Assembly (NCBI GenBank): GCA_002497895.1
Contig: DAFD01000035.1
Location: 1,742 to 9,664, forward strand
Length of the DNA stretch: 7,923 nt
From: Euryarchaeota archaeon UBA175
Lineage (GTDB): Archaea; Thermoplasmatota; Poseidoniia; Poseidoniales; Thalassarchaeaceae
Direction of reading: 5' to 3'
Part shown: positions 1-6,209 of the stretch, in pieces
Layout of the letters: every line of letters starts with the position of its first letter
Numbering within the stretch: the first letter of the stretch is position 1
The notes under the pieces: generated by a model
What the model was told of the DNA's origin: nothing
What the model saw: the letters and a program-made list of their open reading frames with translations, nothing else
Databases searched by the model: none
Translations under genes and position numbers: made by a program

Positions 1-1932
1 GACGGGTCCGATGCTGGTGATCCTGTTACGGTTGGACCCGTGACAATCGGCAACTCTCTACCTATCGCAAGGAATCTAGAATTGACTCCTGAGGATCCAC
101 TGGATACCGATGAGTTACGGCTCCACTACGATTACTTTGACCTCGATGGCGAGCCGCAGCAAGATACTCAGATCCGTTGGTATCTCGATGGAGCGAGGAT
201 TCCAGAGTTGGATGATTCCGACCGAGTCTCTCCTCTGATGATTCGCAGCGGTGACCAATGGGAAGCTTCGGTATTACCTCATGATGGTGATGAATTCGGT
301 GAGATTGTCTATACCGGCGTCGTCGTTATCGGCTCATCGAATAATCCTCCAAGTGCTACCGCTTACGTCTCACCGGTTGGTAATGCTCAAACTGATGATG
401 CACTGCAGGTGCACGTCGGTTGGACTGATCCTGATGGCGATTCAGTGCAAGCCACTGAGATTCGTTGGTTGCGTGATGGAACACAGGTATCTGCTTACAA
501 TGACTTGACAGTGGTTATGCCCGAATCGACCGCGAAAGGAGATATTTGGGTCGCGCGTGTTAGGGTTAACGACGGCTTGCTCTGGTCGGATTGGGTCGAG
601 AGTGGAGAGGTCAACATCCTAAACACCCCTCCTGAGGTTACCTCGATTGAGATGCTTCCTGCGGGAAATCTGACTACTTCGATGAACTTGAGTGTGGTTT
701 GGGAACAAAGCGATGTCGATGGTGACGCCGAGATGAATAGTCAGATTCGTTGGTGGGTCAATGGCGAATGGATTCGCCAATACGACGGAATGCTTGAGAT
801 TCCATCTTCTGAGACAGTGCGTGACCATAGTTGGTCAGTGCAGGTTGTCCCTGGCGATGGTGACGATCTTGGCAATTCAATGAAGACTACATCTCGTCAA
901 ATTGAGAATGGTGCACCTGGCGAAATGGTGATTCTACTCGGTAATGGTGAATCTGGATATGCCGGCGCTCCCGCTGGCATGCCTGCGCCTCCCACGACGC
1001 CTGCAGATTCACTATCTCCATTGGTGGTTCATACCACCGCAGTAGATCTGGATGGCGAGCCCGTATCATTCCATATTTCATGGGCTCGAAATGGCTTCAT
1101 CGTGCCTGATCTTGATGATTCTCGTTCGGTCCCAGCTGAAAGACTCGAACCAGGTCAAACTTGGATTGCGACGGTGACTGCCAGCGATCCTTGGGGCGAA
1201 TCATCAGAAATTGTGGCGGAGATTACTATCGCCAATGTTCCACCAACCGCTCTTTTCACAATTTCTCCAGAGCCGCCGATCGCTGGCGCGTTCATCACAC
1301 TCGACGCCTCGATATCGACAGATCTCGATGGAAAGGTAACGCACTATCTCTGGGAGGTTGATGGAGTCAGTCTGACCGGAAAGGCGGTCAATGTCCAACT
1401 CGGCACGGGTTCACATTCAGTGATACTTACTGTGGTCGACGATATGGGCGGAACTGGGTTCTCTGCTTCTGCGGTAGTCTTAGGCGAGGTTTCAACAGTC
1501 ACCAGTTTGAGCGCGACACTCTCAGGCAGCGAGGTACAACTCTCTTGGGAATGGGATGGTGATGCTACGACATTCCATGTCTATCGCTCGACTAGAGCCT
1601 TCACTACAATTGGACACGGACCTGCGGGTGAGGCATTGGTCACCGGCCTTGAAGTGGTTGGTGAGACTGATGAGACGATGTGGAGCGAGACTGCCCCGGT
1701 CGCTGCTCACCTACATTATGCTGTGACAGTCGAGGTTGATGGCCTCGAGGTTCTATGGTTGTTCCAATTGGATAATACCGCGACCGTGGATGCAAGTGAT
1801 GCTCCTTCCTCGGTCGATACAGAACCGACTGGATCGATTTCATCCATGTCGATTCCACTTACTATCATCATGCTGCTCGTCGGACTTGCTAGTATCGGCT
1901 TAACGATGTACGGTCGTAGGAGGGATGCTTGA
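1..1932 (+). CDS. Large cell-surface protein with tandem Ig-like repeats, PKD and FN3-like domains and a C-terminal anchor (5' partial)
   Basis: The frame is open from base 1, so the N-terminus lies outside the window. The GTG at 40 is only an internal codon, used here as residue 1. Four related beta-sandwich repeats are seen, at about 5-97, 99-195, 195-290 and 290-399. Each has a core of D-x-DG[DE] followed by an IRW or ISW strand and an [ND]G turn (34-51, 130-147, 225-242, 336-352), and later a G-x-x-W strand. The bases before residue 1 encode the tail of a further repeat. A PKD-like domain follows (about 400-483, with an LDAS..STDLDG core and YLWEVDG), then an FN3-like domain (486-585, HVYRS strand). 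The C-terminus has a hydrophobic helix (604-624) and an RRR stop-transfer, so most of the protein should face outward. The Asp-rich loops could bind calcium, as is known for similar domains. The partner is unknown; adhesion or envelope scaffolding is inferred. The gene is coupled to the next one through a TGATG overlap. Confidence 0.85.
   Translation, partial: DGSDAGDPVTVGPVTIGNSLPIARNLELTPEDPLDTDELRLHYDYFDLDGEPQQDTQIRWYLDGARIPELDDSDRVSPLMIRSGDQWEASVLPHDGDEFGEIVYTGVVVIGSSNNPPSATAYVSPVGNAQTDDALQVHVGWTDPDGDSVQATEIRWLRDGTQVSAYNDLTVVMPESTAKGDIWVARVRVNDGLLWSDWVESGEVNILNTPPEVTSIEMLPAGNLTTSMNLSVVWEQSDVDGDAEMNSQIRWWVNGEWIRQYDGMLEIPSSETVRDHSWSVQVVPGDGDDLGNSMKTTSRQIENGAPGEMVILLGNGESGYAGAPAGMPAPPTTPADSLSPLVVHTTAVDLDGEPVSFHISWARNGFIVPDLDDSRSVPAERLEPGQTWIATVTASDPWGESSEIVAEITIANVPPTALFTISPEPPIAGAFITLDASISTDLDGKVTHYLWEVDGVSLTGKAVNVQLGTGSHSVILTVVDDMGGTGFSASAVVLGEVSTVTSLSATLSGSEVQLSWEWDGDATTFHVYRSTRAFTTIGHGPAGEALVTGLEVVGETDETMWSETAPVAAHLHYAVTVEVDGLEVLWLFQLDNTATVDASDAPSSVDTEPTGSISSMSIPLTIIMLLVGLASIGLTMYGRRRDA
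1919..1924 (+). promoter_or_regulatory. Shine-Dalgarno site fixing the start at 1932
   Basis: GGAGGG ends seven bases before ATG 1932, inside the last codons of the upstream gene. It favours ATG 1932 over the in-frame TTG at 1929, which would leave only four bases of spacing. The stop of the upstream gene (1930-1932) shares one base with this ATG. Confidence 0.8.
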
Positions 1933-3107
1933 TGCGCGGGAGACTTCTCGTGCTCGCGACGATAGCGGCCATGCTGCTCGCGACTCAAGGAACCGTCGCA
2001 AATCCTGGTGGAGAGGGCGACGGAAATCGGGACTTCACTTGTGGAGGGTCTTGTCACGGCGACCCAGGATTGAGCGCTCCTTCGTCTGCAACCATCAGCA
2101 TCTCGTCGAGCAATACTGCCTTCACCGGCACAGCATACCAATTCGAAACCATGATCGAGATTCCAGAGATATCGCATTCACGACTCCTAGGTGTCTTTCT
2201 ACTATCTTCGACTAATGGTAATGGCGATCATCCCGATGACTATGGCTGGAATATCCTCCAAGATCCCGCCGGAACCTCGGCGAATTACGTTGAGGTAATC
2301 GTTCCGAACAGTGGTAGTGTCAGCCTGAGTTGGGTGCTCAACGCTCCCGAAGCGGCGGGTGATTTCGATCTTCTAGTCGCGATTCACCACGGCGCTGGTT
2401 ACCCTGGAGACGTGGCTTATCTCGGTGTCTCGGATACCCATTCAGTAGAGGTTAATCCAGTACCTGCGAATCTTCCTGGATTCGCACCGGATTGGACCGC
2501 GCCGCATTATCGTGTCACTGGCGACACATCTCCAGTGAGCCTGATGACTCAGAATACCACCGATGTCGTAGTAGAGTGGAAGCTGGAAGGAGAGTCGTTA
2601 TCTCACACCGCTATCGTCGAGGCTGGCGCCGAAAACGAATGGCTAGTCCAACTTCCAGCAACCATGGGAGATGGCAGACTTGTCTATCGAGTCACGACAT
2701 CGAATGGTGAATTCGATGTCGTTCAGCCTTGGCTAACGATGGGAACAATTCCACCGGAATTCGATGGAAGTCTGTGGGGAGCTCGCGCGCAAGGATTCGC
2801 AGGCGCTTTCATGATTATTGCACTCATGGTGAATCTGCAGGGAATGCTACAACCCACTCGAAGAAAGGACGACCTCGACCAGACGGCCGAGGTCGAAGCG
2901 GCGGATACCAGCACGGCTGAAGCAGTGATACCGGAACCAGCTCCAGCCGCACCCGAATCTGAACCAACCGCAGCAGAGGATACCGCCGATGAGGCAGAAA
3001 CAGCATACAGTGAGCGTTTGGTGAAGTACGACGAATACCCCGATTTGCTTTGGGATCCGGTTGAGGAAGAATGGGTCGATGACCCCGAGGCCGGAGGTGG
3101 TCAGTGA
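1932..3107 (+). CDS. Secreted membrane-anchored protein with a CxxxCH heme-like motif and a Reeler-like domain
   Basis: The 391-residue product starts with a signal peptide (MRGR, then hydrophobic 5-19, cleavage likely near A23-N24). The mature N-terminus carries C37-GGS-C41-H42, a CxxxCH variant of the c-type heme motif CxxCH. A beta domain at about 50-175 follows, with a WNIL..PAG segment, an SWVLNAPEAAG segment and a His-His pair at 152-153. This order (GxPGEG-like stretch, Cys-His motif, beta domain) matches bacterial and archaeal Reeler-type secreted proteins, recalled from family knowledge. A second beta region spans about 185-275, and one transmembrane helix lies at about 286-306 with TRRK after it. 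The cytoplasmic tail has an Ala/Pro/Glu linker (316-358) and an aromatic-acidic end, YPDLLWDPVEEEWVDDP (369-385). Covalent heme is plausible but unproven: there is only one motif, with an extra spacer residue. It is coupled on both sides to membrane or surface genes, suggesting a shared complex. Confidence 0.8.
   Translation: MRGRLLVLATIAAMLLATQGTVANPGGEGDGNRDFTCGGSCHGDPGLSAPSSATISISSSNTAFTGTAYQFETMIEIPEISHSRLLGVFLLSSTNGNGDHPDDYGWNILQDPAGTSANYVEVIVPNSGSVSLSWVLNAPEAAGDFDLLVAIHHGAGYPGDVAYLGVSDTHSVEVNPVPANLPGFAPDWTAPHYRVTGDTSPVSLMTQNTTDVVVEWKLEGESLSHTAIVEAGAENEWLVQLPATMGDGRLVYRVTTSNGEFDVVQPWLTMGTIPPEFDGSLWGARAQGFAGAFMIIALMVNLQGMLQPTRRKDDLDQTAEVEAADTSTAEAVIPEPAPAAPESEPTAAEDTADEAETAYSERLVKYDEYPDLLWDPVEEEWVDDPEAGGGQ
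3093..3099 (+). promoter_or_regulatory. Shine-Dalgarno site fixing the start at 3107
   Basis: GGAGGTG ends seven bases before ATG 3107, the same spacing as at 1932. It supports ATG 3107 rather than GTG 3104. The preceding stop (3105-3107) overlaps the ATG by one base. Confidence 0.8.
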
Positions 3108-3682
3108 TGTATGCAATTACATTCCACCATCTACTAGTTGGCCTTTCTACAGGTATTGCAACCCTTGCTTGCGCATCCGCTTTGGGAGCTTGGATCTCGA
3201 CCTACTTCGTTGGAGGTAGCAAGGCTCGGGGCCACCTTGACAAGACAGCATACATCGCTGGCTTGGCAGCAATCCCTCTGATTTTCCTCTCAGTTCTTTC
3301 AGGAACTTCCGCGATGAGCAGCCCCGGTGCAGATGCGATGAGTTACAACAAATTCCTCTTCACAGGACTTACAATTGGATTTCTAGTTTCGATGCTACTA
3401 GGGCGATGGAGATTTGGGCCGGCGATTTGGCTCAATTCACGTCTAGGACTGTTGCAAATGGTCTGCGCCGCCGGAGCTCTTGGCAGCATTACTGTGCTCG
3501 GATCCATCGGTGCTAAGATGAGTCTTGGTGAATCTACACTCGATATCTTACCATTCTGGCCTTCTTTCGATGAGTCCATTGTTGTCAATCAATGGTTTAG
3601 CATCGCTATGTTTGTGCTTGGTCTTGGGGCAATGGTAGCCGCCTTCATGCTTGGTCCGAAGACCGAGAGATTACCAGAGTGA
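3107..3682 (+). CDS. Five-helix integral membrane protein, possibly heme- or redox-related
   Basis: The product has 191 residues and about five membrane helices (8-32, 48-66, 83-99, 113-136, 163-183). There is no signal peptide beyond the first helix. H7-H8 sit at the entry of helix 1 and H43 lies just before helix 2. Helix-connecting loops carry GRWRFGP and NSRLG (R100-R112). The size, the N-terminal histidines and the small multi-helix fold recall DUF2231-like or other small b-heme membrane proteins, but the match is loose and no family is asserted. It lies directly behind, and coupled to, the CxxxCH protein. That makes a membrane electron-transfer or anchoring partner a reasonable inference. 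An alternative is a structural membrane partner with no cofactor. The gene ends two bases before a hairpin, so it is probably the last gene of its operon. Confidence 0.75.
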   Translation: MYAITFHHLLVGLSTGIATLACASALGAWISTYFVGGSKARGHLDKTAYIAGLAAIPLIFLSVLSGTSAMSSPGADAMSYNKFLFTGLTIGFLVSMLLGRWRFGPAIWLNSRLGLLQMVCAAGALGSITVLGSIGAKMSLGESTLDILPFWPSFDESIVVNQWFSIAMFVLGLGAMVAAFMLGPKTERLPE

Positions 3683-3683
3683 T

Positions 3684-3703
3684 TGAAACATCTTCATGTT
3701 TCA
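3684..3703. terminator. Hairpin between convergent genes, candidate bidirectional terminator
   Basis: TGAAACAT at 3684-3691 pairs perfectly with ATGTTTCA at 3696-3703 around a CTTC loop. It begins right after the stop of the + strand gene (3680-3682) and lies 12 bases beyond the - strand stop (3716-3718). The 33-base gap holds nothing else. No clear T-run follows on either strand, which weakens the call. The symmetric position between convergent stops is the main support. Confidence 0.5.
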
Positions 3704-3715
3704 TTACTTATCGTC

Positions 3716-4894
3716 TCAGTAACACTGCTGCCTGTCATCGGCCCATGTTCCGCCGTTTGCCTCGCATTCCTCTTGCGAGGTAGCTGGCTCGTTCGAATCA
3801 TCCTCTCGATCATCCTCGGTTTCCTCGGATTCAGGGCTGTCATCGTCTTCATCTGACCCTTCGTCTTCGTCATCCCAATCGTGCTCCCTATCATGGTCAG
3901 CACATGGATTCCAGTCACCATGCCTGCGATCATTCTCGTCGTCTGCATGGCGTTGTTCACGAGGTTCTTGTTCGTCAGAATCCTCCTCATTTGCCTCGTC
4001 AGATTCGTCGTCCTCGTCGGACTCCTCTTCGTCCCAGTCATACTCGTCATCCCACTCGTCAGTTCCCCAGTCTTCCCGGTCATCCTCTTCGCAATCTTCG
4101 AACCAGTCGTGACCTCTGTCATCACCGCGATCCATCATGCCGCCGCCAAAGCCGTTGCCCGGGCCCATTCCTGAGCTCATCATCATCGAGCTGAGCATGC
4201 CTGTGCAACCATCGACTAACGGTACTAGTCCAGCCGTCATTGCACGGACTGTGGCGGGTGAGAGAGTGTCGGTGTTTTCTGTACGATCTTCGTCATAGGT
4301 GGTAATCGAAATGGATCCATCCTCGGAGCGCTCGACATCTCCATGGATATTACCCCAGAATTCTGATTGAACCCAAGCTTGACACATTTCATGGAACATC
4401 GAGTTGAGATCTTGGTTCGGGCCTAACATTCCATTCATTCTGAACATTCCAATGCACGGATCATCGGCCACGTCGGTGCGGTCTGCGGTAAAGGTAATCT
4501 GACCTGCCGCATTATCTCCAGTCTCTTGAGATGTATCCGGCGAGTTAGGTCGATCGGTAGCAGTATTCGGGTCAGCCTGACGATCGCGCGGCATATCTTC
4601 GGGACTTCCTTGACCTGGAATAGGATTAGGGCGCTCGTTTCCGAGGCAATCCTCACGTGAGACATCGCCTTCCATATTGCGCAAATCCATCGCACCATTT
4701 GCCATCTGCTCACGGTCATTTACTGGATCTGAGTCCGCATCATCCGCGCCTTCCTCAGCATCGCTCAACCTTGTATCGCCGGTGTCTCCGAGGACTCCGG
4801 ATCCCAACACGACCGACGCAAACAACAGTATTCCAACTGCGACCGCTAGTTGGCTGCCTCGTTTCTGATTCTGTTCTGATTCCTCATCGAGCAT
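3716..4894 (-). CDS. Membrane-anchored, extremely acidic Cys/Met/Trp-containing extracellular protein of unknown function
   Basis: The product has 392 residues. A short charged N-terminus (1-15) precedes a transmembrane helix (16-36), so the rest is probably extracytoplasmic. A linker (37-130) is Asp/Pro-rich. A more ordered region (131-240) contains C147, C171 and C230, an FHEMC..W..EFWGNIHGD stretch and a Met-rich patch (M233-M243). Then comes an acidic tract (255-370) with about 65 Asp/Glu in 116 residues and Trp after Asp or Glu at 264, 276, 281, 287, 328 and 340. The C-terminus has C377-EANGGTW-C391, a short Cys-paired motif that I recall from the ends of many marine archaeal exported proteins. 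Eight cysteines in total (83, 147, 171, 230, 268, 331, 377, 391) would allow four disulfides. Divalent or copper ion binding is a guess from composition only. The acidic tract is low-complexity, so similarity searches there will mislead. No strong SD precedes the ATG, unlike its neighbours. It may be transcribed separately from the glycosyltransferase genes 67 bases upstream. Confidence 0.75.
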   Translation of the reverse strand: MLDEESEQNQKRGSQLAVAVGILLFASVVLGSGVLGDTGDTRLSDAEEGADDADSDPVNDREQMANGAMDLRNMEGDVSREDCLGNERPNPIPGQGSPEDMPRDRQADPNTATDRPNSPDTSQETGDNAAGQITFTADRTDVADDPCIGMFRMNGMLGPNQDLNSMFHEMCQAWVQSEFWGNIHGDVERSEDGSISITTYDEDRTENTDTLSPATVRAMTAGLVPLVDGCTGMLSSMMMSSGMGPGNGFGGGMMDRGDDRGHDWFEDCEEDDREDWGTDEWDDEYDWDEEESDEDDESDEANEEDSDEQEPREQRHADDENDRRHGDWNPCADHDREHDWDDEDEGSDEDDDSPESEETEDDREDDSNEPATSQEECEANGGTWADDRQQCY

Positions 4895-4961
4895 GCTAGA
4901 CTCGCCGAATCGATTCTGTATGAACGATTCCCCTTGACGTTCGCAGGTAATAATCTGCTTT
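4895..4961 (-). promoter_or_regulatory. Short intergenic spacer, possible promoter for the acidic-protein gene
   Basis: The 67 bases between two same-strand genes show no SD before ATG 4894. Read on the - strand, a TTCATACAG stretch lies about 25-30 bases before the ATG. That spacing would fit an archaeal TATA element with a leaderless transcript. The match is weak and readthrough from upstream is equally possible. Confidence 0.2.
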
Positions 4962-6209
4962 TCAGCTCAATTCACCTACGGTGATTTCTTCGATAACACG
5001 AGCAACCCGCCTCGCATGAGCATCGGGAGAGAGGTCCAATTCAGCGATTCTATCCCGTCCAGAAGAAGCCCATCGCTTCCTTACATCGCTGTCCAGTGCC
5101 TCATTCAGAGCCTCTTGCCAGGCTACGGGGTCATCACGCGGCAGAAGCCGTCCGTTCACCCCGTCCTCAATCGAATCACGGAAGCCACCTTCATCGACGA
5201 AAAGTGCTGGAGTGCCCACGGCGAAGGCCTCAATCGGCGTTAATCCGAAAGGTTCGCCGTGAGCCAAACTAACAATCGCAACTGAACGTCGCATCAAACC
5301 AGTCAGTTGCAAGTTTGAGAGTCGGGGTGGAGTCAGCAATCGAACGCCCCGAGCGTCGGCGTGATCGTGCAGCTCTTCGAGTTCCTCGAATACGCCGCCA
5401 CCAACCAAAACAAGGCCAATCCCACTCCCAGCAAGCATGGAAATTGTCTCCCATCCGCCCTTTACCCAACCAGCGTGCCCGACAGTTGTGACCCAAGGGG
5501 GATCTGGGAGTTCATCGAGTTCAACCCAAGCAGCGTTTTCCTCCATGCTTGCCTCCGTTGAGAATTCGCTAAAATCGACACTCGGATGAATGAATCCGGC
5601 CTCACAATCATACACTTTTCGAATCTGCTCAGCACTGTAACTTGAGTTGCCATTAATGCGAGAATTCGGCCGCTTGAGAAAGCCAGTAATCGTCCGTCGA
5701 TCATCCCTTTTCGCCTTCGCCAAAGCCATGTTCGTCAGCGTCAAATTTCGCTTCAGTTTTCCGTCCACAGTCCTGTGCAGAACGTCCTCATACAATCCGC
5801 GATGAGGTTCGAGCATGTGTAAGTGGATTGGGGTTTTCTTGGCTACGAGGCGGATGAGGCCAAACGAGCCATCTCCACTCACGAGGTGTATTGCATCCGT
5901 CTCGGCGAGCGCTTGTTTGAGGCCGGGGATTGCTCTCCAAGCCTTGGCGGATTTGCGCAAATTACGATTCAAAACTGTTGCAAGTGTGCCAGTTTCAGGA
6001 TGCCATGGGATTGCTGGTTTGAGTAAGGTAATAGAATTCTCTTGACAGCATTGCTTGAGTTCCTTACTCGATTGTAATGTCGCCATTGTGACATCGAAAT
6101 GGCGGGAGAGCGCAGGGAGGTTTCTGATGAGGTCGCGCTCGGCTCCGCGCATCGCTTCAAAGGTACCTTTGGCGACGAGAAGACTGCGCTTTTTCGTCTC
6201 GACAATCAT
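4962..6209 (-). CDS. GT4-type glycosyltransferase
   Basis: The 415-residue length is usual for GT-B retaining transferases. The N-terminal Rossmann-like half has a G15-to-R25 acceptor-side loop ending in RGAER (21-25), an AIHLVSGDGSFG segment (106-117) and HMLEPHRGLYEDV (131-143). The linker reads IHPSVDFSEF (207-216), equivalent to the usual ngvD..F. The C-terminal donor-binding half begins VGHAGWVKGG (243-252). It keeps the Lys-Gly but lacks the common Gly-Arg pair. The catalytic-type EX7E is E319 to E327 in GEPFGLTPIEA, followed by GTP..VDEGGFRDSIEDGVNG. It transfers a sugar from an activated donor to an unknown acceptor on the cytoplasmic face. The start codon overlaps the upstream stop as ATGA and has a strong SD. 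The adjacent GT4 gene points to sequential steps in glycan assembly. Confidence 0.88.
   Translation of the reverse strand: MIVETKKRSLLVAKGTFEAMRGAERDLIRNLPALSRHFDVTMATLQSSKELKQCCQENSITLLKPAIPWHPETGTLATVLNRNLRKSAKAWRAIPGLKQALAETDAIHLVSGDGSFGLIRLVAKKTPIHLHMLEPHRGLYEDVLHRTVDGKLKRNLTLTNMALAKAKRDDRRTITGFLKRPNSRINGNSSYSAEQIRKVYDCEAGFIHPSVDFSEFSTEASMEENAAWVELDELPDPPWVTTVGHAGWVKGGWETISMLAGSGIGLVLVGGGVFEELEELHDHADARGVRLLTPPRLSNLQLTGLMRRSVAIVSLAHGEPFGLTPIEAFAVGTPALFVDEGGFRDSIEDGVNGRLLPRDDPVAWQEALNEALDSDVRKRWASSGRDRIAELDLSPDAHARRVARVIEEITVGELS

Noticed and set aside
40..42. GTG as the true start of the surface protein.
   Set aside because: The frame is open to base 1, and the residues encoded before the GTG match the end of a further repeat, so the gene starts outside the window.
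1716..2177. A 153-codon - strand open frame crossing the junction of the first two genes.
   Set aside because: It lies antisense to two well-supported coding frames with a clear SD and coupling, and its translation has no recognisable domain.
3694..4125. A - strand open frame rich in Met, Thr and Arg.
   Set aside because: It is a frame shift of the repetitive GAC/GAT/GAA codons of the acidic gene. The composition shows no domain and it lies wholly over the better frame.
3716..4125. The acidic tract as a DNA-level tandem repeat or CRISPR-like array.
   Set aside because: The similarity comes from Asp/Glu codon repetition. No regular repeat unit or spacer structure is visible.
3881..4174. A + strand open frame that reads as a strongly hydrophobic, multi-helix membrane protein.
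   Set aside because: It is the antisense of the acidic tract. Asp and Glu codons read backwards in this frame give Val, Ile, Phe and Leu, so the hydrophobicity is an artefact of the real - strand gene.
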